This document shows positions 54,372 to 64,000 of a stretch of DNA of 64,000 nucleotides, in pieces. The first letter of the stretch is position 1; each line of letters opens with the position of its first letter. Below the pieces are notes generated by a model. It did no database searches. It was not told the DNA's origin and worked only from the letters and a program-made list of their open reading frames with translations. This stretch comes from Gambelia wislizenii. Its lineage: Eukaryota; Chordata; Lepidosauria; Squamata; Crotaphytidae. The translations under genes were made by a program, and so were the position numbers. Location of the stretch: assembly GCA_030847615.1 (NCBI GenBank), contig JAUMIR010000003.1, positions 288,480,265-288,544,264 on the forward strand. The letters run 5' to 3'.

Positions 54372-55126
54372 CCATGATTCTTACCCTGTCTTAGTTCCTG
54401 GATGATAAGAACTAACCAAGTTAATGCAGAACTTCAGGTTGCCATAAACAGGTGCACCAAGCAACATACTAAAAGGCAACCATCACACACATCCATGGGT
54501 CTTAGTGTTCAGGAATGTAGCATGTGTACAACTCAGAAGGTGTTCTCGGAAGAAGGTATTTGTTCCTTTTATGAGGTAAAAATGCTAAAAGAGAGCTTTC
54601 TTTAGTTGTGCTGTGGCATGCTAGACAGTTCCATAATTGTCTTGAGAAGATTATAAAATGGTGTCTGAAAAACAGGTGAAGAGAAACTGGGAAGAGTAAT
54701 GTAGAAAGGAACTGTTTCTGCAAGGTTTAAGCTGCCCTGTCTAAATGAAAGGCTGGGTACTTTTTTGTTTCATTTCGTTTTGTTTTAACATTAAAAGAGA
54801 CCTATTCTTTGTTGGGGAGCCTTCAGGACTTGGTTCACGATAGCTAATATGTCAAGTAAGAGGTAACAATTGCAGTGTCAGTATATTATATATACATTTA
54901 GTTTGAAACTATTCCCATTCCCTTCCTTTTGTTTCCAGGATTAACTTAAAGCAAATCTTTTTTCAAGCTGTTGCTTTTGTTAACTTCGTTTATGGCCTAT
55001 ATATCTTTCCTGCACTATCCCGAGCAAAACTGTAGATGACTTATTTTTGAAGCTTTTGTTTATTTTATTTTTTTATTTGCTCTTTTTTCTTTCCTTTTGT
55101 TTCTTTCTTTGGCTGCACATACCCAG

Positions 55127-55180
55127 TTGAGCCCGTTGATGCCCGTCCAGCTGCAGACAGAGGACTCACCACACGACCAG
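55127..55180 (+). CDS. APP: APP exon 15: alternatively spliced juxtamembrane exon
   Basis: The exon is 54 bp, after CCCAG (55122-55126) and before GTATAT (55181), phase 1 at both ends, so skipping keeps the frame. It encodes (V)EPVDARPAADRGLTTRP, identical to human as far as I recall. In mammals this exon is skipped in L-APP (non-neuronal) transcripts, which joins ENE to GSG and makes a chondroitin-sulphate attachment site (appican). The flanking residues here allow the same junction. The upstream pyrimidine tract is long (tttctttccttttgtttctttct). The donor GTATAT departs from the GTAAGT consensus, which would fit regulated inclusion. Confidence 0.95.
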
Positions 55181-57054
55181 GTATATAATTTGCATGGCTT
55201 TTACCTAACCTGTCTTTGCCCTGCATGTCCATGTTTGGCTTGAGTTGAGTGGATCACCTTTCTCGGCTGAACACTTGAATCTTCACAAAAACACAATTTT
55301 AAGCAGTATTCTCTTGCCACTGCTAGAGTAAGGTCATTTCCCATGGTTAGATAATTTGTGACATAGGGTTTTTTTTCTCAGAACTTGGAACTGTTAGATA
55401 GCACCTGTGGGCGTTCAAAGTATGTGTGCATTTTGTGTGATATATCTTTATACATGAAACATAACTATTTTTGTTTTGGAAACTTAAAATTTCAAATTCA
55501 GCAAGTGTGTGAACATTTAAAAAGGAGAAATTCTTCCGCTTACTAGGTCCCGAGTAAATTCCCTGCAAAATATTATATCAAAATGCTATGTAAGTGCTGT
55601 ATATTCAGTCTGAAATGTGAAAAATAATAACTTGTCAGGGATCTTACAGTATATTTTGTTACAGTATATTTTGGAAGTATTTTAACTATGTCTACACAAT
55701 TCTGGATAGTCTTTGATAAATCAAAGAGTATGCTACTAGCTGTTAAAACTAAAAGATTCTGTAATCCCCTGATCCAGTGTAGAGTCAAGAGGGGTTACTC
55801 CTGTATGTAATAACAATTAGAGTAGCTTGTTCTTTCATAAGAGACTTTGAAATAGTAAGTCTAATTATATATACAGTACATTTCCCTAGGTATTTATATG
55901 AAATGTTATTTTGTATAGTATAGTACAGTATTAAGAGAATAAGAAAAAAGAAGTAAAATCACTTATTTTGCCAGATCTTTAAAGCAACAATAAATTAATA
56001 GATAACTTTAAGCTCAAAATAGGCACTTTCTAAATATTGACCTCCATTTGCTTTCACATATAACTTGTCCATTCACACATCATACCTCTCATTTGCTGAA
56101 ATTGAACTACTGGAGTGCTTACAAAATTTTTATTAAATGTCTGGACTTTTATGACATGGTGAAGAGCAGGAGATTTTGATCTTCTCTGCCCAACAACTGA
56201 CGTCAGATAAAAGCAATATGTCTTGCTGCAAGGATAGCAGGGTCAAACAATATGATACACTTTAGGAGAGGGGTCAGTTCGTCAAGTGGTGAAAGACATA
56301 TCTTTGTCACAATATGTGCATTTCCTCACACCTGCATTTATCATGCTTTGCTTTGTAATTGGTCATTGAAAGGTAAACACAAGCTTAATTTGCAGGTTGG
56401 GTTGCTAAGGAACATATTTCTCATTGCTACAAGGGAAATGGGTTATTCATAGGAAATATGGATTCTTCTTAATGTATTTTTTCATAAAAAACCGAGTTCT
56501 GCTTAGTCCCAGAGGTACCTTGGTCAAGAATGAAGTGCTTTAATGACAGTTTTAGTCTATTCCTGATAGAGACCCATAAACAAAAGTGTGTTCAAATTGT
56601 TTGTTGACAGTGACTACACACATGAAAAGCATCCCATTTAAGCATAAAATCTAAAATGTATCCTGTAGATGACACAGTTTTGGAATGATGCCAGCTGTCT
56701 CTGCATGTGTTACCTATTTCTGTCATTCGCAAACATAACACAAAAAACCCTATTTTGTCTCTTCATCTTTCTAGTGCTTTCATCTTAGCTACTGATAACA
56801 AAAAGTCTCCCTGCAAGCAGGTTGAAATTACAGTAGTCCTGTTGTAAACTGACAGAAAACTGCTGCAGAATTATATAGCTGGTAGAAGGATGTTGTTTGT
56901 TAAGTGGTGATGCTTCCAAAGCTGATTAATAAACTCATTTCAGTACTTGCTACATATTTGATCCAAAGTGTAGCTTCAAACAAAGCTTAGAAACATAGCT
57001 AAATTCTATATCACCCCCAGGCGTCAGGCTAATTAATGCTCCTTCAATAGTTTG

Positions 57055-57313
57055 AATCATAGAATTGCAGAGTTGGAAGAGACCATGAGGGCCATCCAGT
57101 CCGACCCCCTGCCATGCAGGAAATCACGATCAAAGCATCCCCGACAGATGGCCATCCAGCCTCTATTTAAAGACCTCCAAGGAAGGAGACCCCACCACAC
57201 TCCGAGGGAGTGCGTTCCACTGCCGAACAGCTCTTACTGTCAAAAAGTTCCTCCTAATGTTGATTTGAGGTGGAATCTCTGTTCCTGGAGCTTGCATCCA
57301 TTGCTCCGTGTTA
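57055..57313 (-). mobile_element. CR1 LINE 3' end
   Basis: On the minus strand it ends in 'gcaattctatgatt', with 'ttggactggatggccctcatggtctcttcc' just upstream. It matches the CR1 copy at 20936-21243 almost base for base over most of its length. Confidence 0.9.
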
Positions 57314-59106
57314 TGGAATGTTTGTATTGTTATTCCATAATGGTGGCAACTGTTTTAACCTGTCTTACTCCTATCCTGTTATATTATAGACAACAAAACC
57401 AAGGTATGGTTATTCAGTCAAGGACTGCTTATTTGCATTTCAAGGAGAGCTTCTGTTGAAGTGAGTGGAAGCTTCCCTTGATAGCTTCAGAAGGGGGATT
57501 TCTGTTAGGAGCATGGAAGGGAGAAAAAGAATTCAATTGTCCTCCACCCATCTATTCAAAACAAGTGAGAGTTTGCCCAGGCTTCCCCTTTGCTACTGTT
57601 TACATAATAATAAAATACAGACACGTCAATTACACTCATGCAGTTAATATCTTTTCTGTTCCTCTATGGTATGAGAACCAGATTTGTAAAGTATAATTCC
57701 AAGCCACATTTCACATGTAGCGTCCAAAAAGGAGAGTAACCTCGAAGCCTGATCACTTTCCTTCAAATCATGCATGCATGATCTCATTGCTGCTAAGGAT
57801 GGTGCAAAGTAAAATAATTTGGCCAGTACATTCTTCTTGGCATGCCAACTGTGCATGTTGTTCCTCATGCCAGAATAAAATGGAAAGTATGATCTTGCAG
57901 ATTTTCCAACTTAGATTTCAGAATCTCAAGCAAGTTATCGTTAGATTACTAAAGCATATTAGAACAAGCTAACTTCCTTGAAGAATTTGTGTGGTATGTG
58001 TTCAGCAGCTGAGAAGAGAAGAATTTGGCTGTTGTTTTTTCCTACAGACTTTGTCCAGGCTTGCTTTCTTTTATAGAGGTTGGCAAGTTTCCATCCTTCC
58101 CAGGACGCCATGGCATTAACAAGATGGCTGCACACATGGTTACAATTTTATATCCAACTCTGAAGCACTTTATGTGCAAACAACATATGGCAACAGTATC
58201 AGGGGCAATAAATTGATTTTCATGAATGCACACATAACAACCTGTCTGTGGCAAAGCCACAGATAATGGTTTTATGAAAAGAGATATAAAGGTGTGTCAG
58301 ATTTGTCTAGGTTCAGAGCTTTTTCAAGATAGGCCTCTTGTCTTTGTCAGCAATAGGCTAGGTGTGACTATGTCATACCCAGATCTCTCACACAGTAACA
58401 TTATTTAAGATAGTGATCTTCAGTGGATAGGTGTACACATTACACACATATTCTTAAACAGGAAAACTTTATGACCGTATACATTTTATTGCATAAAAAG
58501 ACAAAAAGTATTAATCTGCTATAGTGATAGATCAAGTCTAATCTACTTTTCCCCACTTATAAAATCTTTCTCTTAGTATGAATATTTCTCGCACATTTTC
58601 TAGTTAGGAAAGTAGTGTTTCTTACTACACACTTGGAGGTCTTTATATACTTTTTTGTTTGTTTCAGAAATGTGATGGCTAGATCCATTGACACATGAGT
58701 TCATTTCAGTTTTTAGATTCATCAACTCCCCCAAAGCACTTGTTAACTATTAATTAGGTCTTATGTGGCAAATGACATTCCTTCATTTCCTGTGTTTTTC
58801 TCACCTCTTAAATGCTAGAGTAGGGGTGGACAAAGTACAGCCCAGGAGCCACATGTTTTTGCATCCCTCAACCTTCCAATCTCCCCCAGATTGCCCCATT
58901 TAGGGAGGGAGGGAGGGAGAGATCAATTGCCTCTCCTGAAAGCCTCCAAGAATAGCAGCTCAATTTTTTAAATAAGTTGCAGCTCCTTCATCCCTCTCCT
59001 GATTAACATCCCCAAAAAATGTATTTTCCAAAACCAGAAGTGGGCATGTTCCTGCTTCCATGATTGGCTATTTCAGACAGGAAATTGGAAATGAACTCTA
59101 GGTATA

Positions 59107-59974
59107 CCGTATATACTCGTGTATAAGTTTTAAAAGATTTACAAAAACTTGCCCCCCAAACCATGGGTCAGTGCTGGAAACAGATGATGGCGATGGCTGA
59201 ATGAGCTCTGTGCTCCCTGTCATTTTGGGCACTTGAAGCGAAGAGGAAGTGGCCATTTTTAATAGGGGCTCACTGTATAAACCTCACAAGGCTTGGCAGT
59301 CTCTTGTCAGGCCTTGGGAAGTGAGGCTTATGCAGTAAGCCCTTGTTTAAAATGGCTGCTGTTGCTCTGCTCTGCTCCACCTCAAGCGCCCAAAATGGCA
59401 GGTGCAGCACATTCTTCAGGCATCCCCACATTGCTGCCAAATGCCACTTGGGCTGAAAAGGAAGGTTGAGAAGGAGAAAGGCTACCTTTCTTTCTCTGGT
59501 TTGGGCAGGGGAGGGGTAATCAAGTGCGAGCACTGCTTCTACACTCCCCACCAAGAGGGGCTTCTCTCCTCTGCCTCTTCTCAGTGCCTCTGTGCTGGGT
59601 TCCCTAATAAAGTCAGGTTGATTTCCTTGCTCTTCTCTTCCCCCCCCCCTTTTTTTTTCAACCCACATTCACATTCTTTTTCCTCATTTATATTCCTTTC
59701 CCTATCTGTATTTGTATAGATGCAGGCATTTTAAGATCAGCGATACACACACCCCATTGTAACTCCTCATATAAACAGATTCTCTCCTTCTCTTTAGCTT
59801 TTCCTAAGTATGTTCCCTCTGTGTTTTTTAAAGGAGAGAAAAAAGATTTGTTTGCTATGTGCCCCTAAGCTTTACCCTTGACATATTCATGGGTCATAGC
59901 AAAATCCACAATTTTGGCCCCAAAACCTGCCCTCAACTTATACATGTGGTTGACATATACATGAGTGCATAAGG
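59107..59974. mobile_element. TA-flanked palindromic DNA element of 868 bp
   Basis: The left end 'ccgtatatactcgtgtataag' matches the inverse of the right end, 'catatacatgagtgcataagg'. TA lies on each side. It resembles the 'accgtatatactcgagtataag' MITEs of vertebrates. The frames of 105-132 codons inside it are on overlapping strands and not gene-like. Confidence 0.65.
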
Positions 59975-60534
59975 TACTTTTTGTAGGCAGTGCTGTTAAA
60001 AACTAGATCTGGGAATATTCATATATAAAAATATTACGATAAATAAATTACGAATCTTGACTCATGGTGGTTTCTGTTTTGATTTTTATTTAGGAAAGTT
60101 TGAGCTATCAAGAGATAAACTGTTACAAGTTTAAATACAAATTTCATTATACAATTTTGGCTAATACATGCAAATAAAGCTGAGATTCGCTTTATGCGTG
60201 TTTATATGCCACAATATTACCATTCATCACATGCATATCCACAACTTTAGGGCCTGATCCACAAGAATGTTGTGCTGCATTGGCACAATCCCCATTCCCA
60301 AAGGTAATATATTGAAGTTGCACATTGACAGAAAACTTAACAATATAATTATTCAGAGCAAGAACACAGGAGTGCCTCTCTGATTTGGTTCATTAAATTT
60401 TCTTAGTGAGCTCATTAGAACAAAATGTTTCTAGGTTAATAAAACAAGGTTTTATTTATTTAGCCAGGAACAAGTATCATACCCATATGCTTTGCCATCC
60501 CCCTTTTCACTCACTGTTTGGTTCATCCTTACTT

Positions 60535-60895
60535 TAGAGCAGGGGTAGGCCTCTGTAGTGAATGGGTCGAGGGGCCAGTTTACTTCTTTCGGGACCTTTA
60601 AGGACCACAGGGGCTGCCAAAATATCCCCTAAAGGGTGAAAAAAACCAAAGTAAGCAGAAGTCTACTTGGAGTTTTTGAAGAACGGGTGCTTTGTTGTTG
60701 TTGTTTTGAATGTTAACTAGTACAGGTGAGGTCTGCTACCTATTTAAAAAGGTAACTTCTCACTCCTGGAGACTTCCATGTAAGACAATTCACTTTTTTG
60801 AGGGACAAGAAAAAGGGGAGTCTGGCATGACTATGTTATTCAAAAACAGTCTTGGAGGGCCCTAGGGCCTTACTTTGCCCATCCCTGCTTTACAG
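60535..60895. mobile_element. hAT-like MITE ('agggatgggcaa' family)
   Basis: The left end is 'agagcaggggtaggcc' and the right end is 'tttgcccatccctgctttac', an inverted repeat with small differences. The core shows no gene. Confidence 0.6.
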
Positions 60896-61429
60896 TTTCA
60901 TGTTATGCCTGAAATGAGAAATTGCATTTTATATCATGGTTTGGAATCTAGGATTAAACACACATTTCTGTTCTAGCCATAACTGGAAACTCTCATTTAA
61001 AGTAACCACGGTGCAAGCGTTGAAATGCTATGACCAAATACAGTATTTGTTATGTGTCCATTCCCCTGAGAAGGTGGTACAGCACAGCCTTAGAAGGCTA
61101 GGCCACGGTACGTCACAGTGTCATGAAGGAAACCTGGAGGAGAAGCTTTGATTGGGGACAAAATTGGCCATGAAGTGCAGTCTGTACCAGTTGTCCTGGC
61201 ATGTTCTGAGCTATATAATAAATAAATAAAACTACCTGATGTTTTGCAGAAATGTTGTAGGAAGTTTTATGTTAGTATTTGGTTTCTTTGTTGTTTTTAA
61301 GTTTGCAGCATTCTTTTTGTGAATTACCCTCTGAAGCAGTCACTGTGCTGAATTGGTTCTTCAGATGGTCTATAAATCTCATTTTCCTTTGATCACTTTT
61401 GAAGGTCTATTGTAGATCTCTTAATATTC

Positions 61430-61560
61430 TTTGGTCTAAATCCTATTGTTAGTTCCAACTAGAGTAGACCCATTGCATCATTAGTATTTACCTATGTGTT
61501 GACAGCATTCATCAATTAAGTATTTTGATATATTCTAGCTGGGACTACTAATAGCATTAA
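61430..61560. repeat. Palindromic MITE-like repeat
   Basis: It has 'taaatcctattgttagttccaactagagtagacccat' on the left and a degraded inverse, 'attctagctgggactactaatagcatt', on the right. It belongs to the family at 27340-27470. Confidence 0.5.
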
Positions 61561-61770
61561 TGTCATTGCCTGCTTTTTTCTATTTTGCTTCTTTGTTTTG
61601 TTAAAAAATTATCACATCCTGTTTCATTATCTCACTATGCACATACTTCCTTAAAAACTTCCTTGTTTGTGAATTTTAATATAATTTCTGTTAGCAATTG
61701 ATAGAGGTTATCATATAGCTATTGAAATGCGTGGACTTACTACTTGCTCTTGTTTGTTTTTATGATCTAG

Positions 61771-61871
61771 GTTCTGGATTAACCAATGTTAAAACAGAAG
61801 AGACCTCAGAATTAAAGATGGATGCAGAGTATAGACATGATTCAGGATATGAAGTACATCATCAGAAACTG
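61771..61871 (+). CDS. APP: APP exon 16: beta-secretase site and first 17 residues of amyloid-beta
   Basis: The exon is 101 bp, after TCTAG (61766-61770) and before GTGAGT (61872). It starts in phase 1 and ends in phase 0. It encodes [20 protein letters not shown], then [14 protein letters not shown]. The beta-secretase bond KM-DA and the alpha-secretase bond K16-L17 (QK-L) are present. Amyloid-beta residue 4 is Tyr (codon TAT), where mammals have Phe. Arg5, Tyr10 and His13, which differ in rodents, match human. The copper/zinc ligands His6, His13 and His14 are kept. Outside amyloid-beta, [13 protein letters not shown] replaces LTNIKTEEISEVK. The upstream acceptor has 'tgcttttttctattttgcttctttg' farther up but only a short tract near the AG. 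Confidence 0.97.
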
Positions 61872-61996
61872 GTGAGTATATCCTTTTTAGCGCGAATACT
61901 GCTCTATTCCTAAGAGTAATTTGTCATTTTATTTTGTTTTGCTAATTTTCCACCCGTAACAAATGTAACTAATTTGCTACCATTGTTGATGTTTAG
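61872..61996 (+). other. APP intron 16, only 125 bp
   Basis: The donor is GTGAGT at 61872 and the acceptor is TTTAG ending at 61996. It contains a T-rich stretch (ttgtcattttattttgttttgc) and no repeat. In mammals I recall this intron as several kb, so this one is unusually small. Confidence 0.93.
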
Positions 61997-62191
<195 letters not shown>

Positions 62192-62284
62192 TAGAGTGGG
62201 GAAAACAAAGCTGAATCTATGTAGCACAAGCAGTTAGACAGTGGAAGTTAACTGCTTACCATAGATTTTCCTTGGGTTTTTTCC

Positions 62285-62970
62285 AGGCTGTGAGGCTGTG
62301 TTCTGGAATAGTTTTATTTCTGATGTTTTGCCTGCATCTGTGGCTGCCATCTTCAGAGAATGGTTGGGTAGGAGTGTGTCTGGGGTTTATATGCTATGAA
62401 CCCCTGTAGGGGGGTATATGTAAATTTGTGTAATCGAATGGTTAGTTTCTGGGTATAGAAATGCAAGGCTCATTAGTATCTGTTTGGCTGATGGTTGGTT
62501 GATGGGCTATTATCTGCTGGGGATCCCCATGTCCCTGGGTGGAATTCCTTTGTAAGTGTTGAGTTTTTATCCTATTGTATTTCAAAATTGTATTTTTATC
62601 CTATTGTATTTCAAGCCAGATTTTGTTTACTTTTAGGGTTTCTTCTTTCCTGTTGAAGTTGTCCAGGTGTTTGTGGATTTCAATAGCTTCTCTGTGCATT
62701 CTGACATGATAGTTGTTGGCTTGGTCCAGAATTTCTGTGTTTTTAAATAACATTTTGTGTCCAGGTTGGTTTATAACATGTTCTGCTACTGCTGATTTTT
62801 CTGGTTGGCCCAGTCTGCAGTGTCTCTCATGTTCGTTGATTCATGTTTGCACACTGCGTTTTGTGGTCCCTATGTAAACTTGTCCACAGCTGCATGGTAT
62901 GCGGTAAACTCCTGCAGCTATGAGAGGGTCTCTTTTGTGCTTCACTGAGCGTAGCATTTCTTGGCTCAGC
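62285..62970 (-). mobile_element. Penelope-like element 3' fragment with GIY-YIG endonuclease
   Basis: On the minus strand, from 62936 to the stop at 62601-62603, a frame shows the GIY-YIG start GVYRIPC and QVYIG, then CRLGQPEKSAVAEHVI, then NNYHVRMHREAIEIHKHLDN. This is the C-terminal endonuclease of Penelope-like retroelements as seen in squamates. One in-frame TGA (62841-62843) breaks it, so it is dead. The 3' UTR (to about 62285) carries 'gatggcagccacagatgcagg' and 'aaaacatcag', typical of lizard Penelope tails. The reverse transcriptase part is missing. Confidence 0.8.
62601..62943 (-). pseudogene. Broken GIY-YIG endonuclease frame of the Penelope-like element
   Basis: The frame of about 112 codons has one stop at 62841-62843, 80 codons before the natural stop, after a likely CGA-to-TGA change (a CpG-type transition). 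The other conserved parts of the domain are readable. It belongs to the mobile element and has no link to APP. Confidence 0.7.
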
Positions 62971-63303
62971 GGACAAAAGAGACCCTCTCACAGCTGCAGG
63001 ACATGTTATAAACCAACCTAGACACAAAATGTTATTTAAAAACACAGAAATTCTGGACCAGACCAACAACTATCATGTCAGAATGCACAGAGAAGCTATT
63101 GAAATCCACAAACACCTGGACAACTTCAACAGGAGAAGAGGAAACCCTAAAAGTAAACAAAATCTGGCTCCCAGTTTTGAAATACAATAGAATTAAAACT
63201 CAACATTTACAAAGGAATTCCACCCAGGGACATGGGGATCCCCAACAGATAATGGCCCATCAACCAACCATCAACCAAACAGACACGAACAAGCCTTGCA
63301 ATA
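62971..63303 (+). mobile_element. Second Penelope-like fragment, inverted, internally deleted
   Basis: It reads away from the first copy on the + strand. It starts with 'gacaaaagagaccctctcacagctgcagg', then jumps to 'acatgttataaacc', losing about 200 bp that would encode the GIY-YIG core. It continues with HKMLFKNTEILDQTNNYHV and REAIEIHKHLDNFNR to a stop at 63188-63190. Its 3' UTR is truncated after about 110 bp, near 'gccttgcaa'. Confidence 0.78.
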
Positions 63304-64000
63304 ATACTCTCAATTTCAAATTATAAATGTAAGTACATACTGTGTGGTATACAATCCATATTCCTTTTTAAGGCTATAACTAAAGTAGGAAGTTTCTTTG
63401 AACAATTTCCTTTACATGTATTGGGTATAGAGATTTTGTGGAGTAACTCACAAAAACACTTGCACTGTGATTTCTCTTGCTGCATTACATTTCTGTATGT
63501 AATTCTTGTAACTAGGGATCTCTAAGATTATTTGAGAACTTAAAAAAACAACATGTTAATTTTTTCTGTAGTTAATGGCAATTAAGGGGCCTTTTAACAG
63601 GAGCAGTTCAGACAGTTAACCTCTAGATCCAAATGTCAGCTGTATCAAATGGGTTGTAAGCAGACTGTGGCTGATTCATACAAAGTTTTAGATTTTATTT
63701 TTTGTTACGGGAACTGTTAGGAAAGGTAGAATAGAAGAACCGACAATTGTCAATCCATATTTGTTCAAGTAGCTGCTGAGCACATATTTATAGCAAGGGT
63801 CAGTTGGATATTGAATGTGATGGAAAGAAGCTGGCATTACTCAGAGCCATCCCAGAGTGGATGAATGGGAGTGGCTGTTAAACAGCTAGGCTGAGCATTT
63901 ATTTACTTCTTGAAACAACTTGAAGTCATGTTATATCAACAGTAATTTGGGGGCAAATGCATCTTTTAAAAAATGGAAAAATTTGCAGTGTTTCTAATAT

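Larger units (their letters stand above)
55181..61770 (+). other. APP intron 15
   Basis: An intron of about 6.6 kb. It contains a CR1 3' end, hAT-like elements near 58818 and 60535-60895, a TA-flanked palindromic element (59107-59974) and a repeat at 61430-61560. Nothing coding is seen; 55200-57050 and 57320-58800 have no identified content. Confidence 0.9.

Noticed and set aside
63075..63326. 83-codon plus-strand frame after exon 17
   Set aside because: It is an out-of-phase reading of the inverted Penelope-like fragment; the related frame on that strand ends at 63190.

Overview
The window is vertebrate nuclear DNA, almost certainly from a squamate reptile (lizard or snake). It is AT-rich, intron-dominated and full of repeats typical of squamates: 5S-rRNA-headed and tRNA-headed Sauria-type SINEs, Bov-B 3' ends, CR1, an L2-like LINE, Penelope-like elements, and many hAT-like and pogo/Tigger-like MITEs. 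I cannot name the species.

The only host gene I can support is APP (amyloid beta precursor protein) on the + strand. Ten exons are present, corresponding to human exons 7 and 9-17. All have AG/GT splice sites, exact human exon lengths (168, 134, 75, 159, 129, 100, 222, 54, 101 and 147 bp) and continuous phase. They encode the Kunitz inhibitor domain, the E2 domain, the juxtamembrane linker, the amyloid-beta segment, the transmembrane helix and the start of the cytoplasmic tail. Exons 1-6 lie upstream and the last exon downstream. The 57-bp exon 8 of mammals was not found by eye.

Layout: 1-1465, end of intron 6; 1466-1633, Kunitz exon; 1634-21704, a 20-kb intron with a nearly full-length L2-like LINE (5476-9099), LINE 3' fragments and nested DNA transposons; 21705-29426, exons 9-11; 29427-38188, intron 11 with SINEs and a possible decayed retrocopy; 38189-47265, exons 12-14; 47266-61770, introns 14-15 around exon 15; 61771-62143, exons 16 and 17 separated by only 125 bp; 62144-64000, start of intron 17, with a head-to-head pair of Penelope-like fragments.

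No operon-like, viral, CRISPR or prokaryotic feature was seen. The most interesting signals are an amyloid-beta Phe4-to-Tyr change, the very short intron 16, the L2-like LINE whose 1026-codon frame has no ATG before its endonuclease domain and sits under two tandem 5' monomers, a SINE that appears to share that LINE's 3' tail, several nested DNA transposons, and a TA-flanked MITE family with variable cores.
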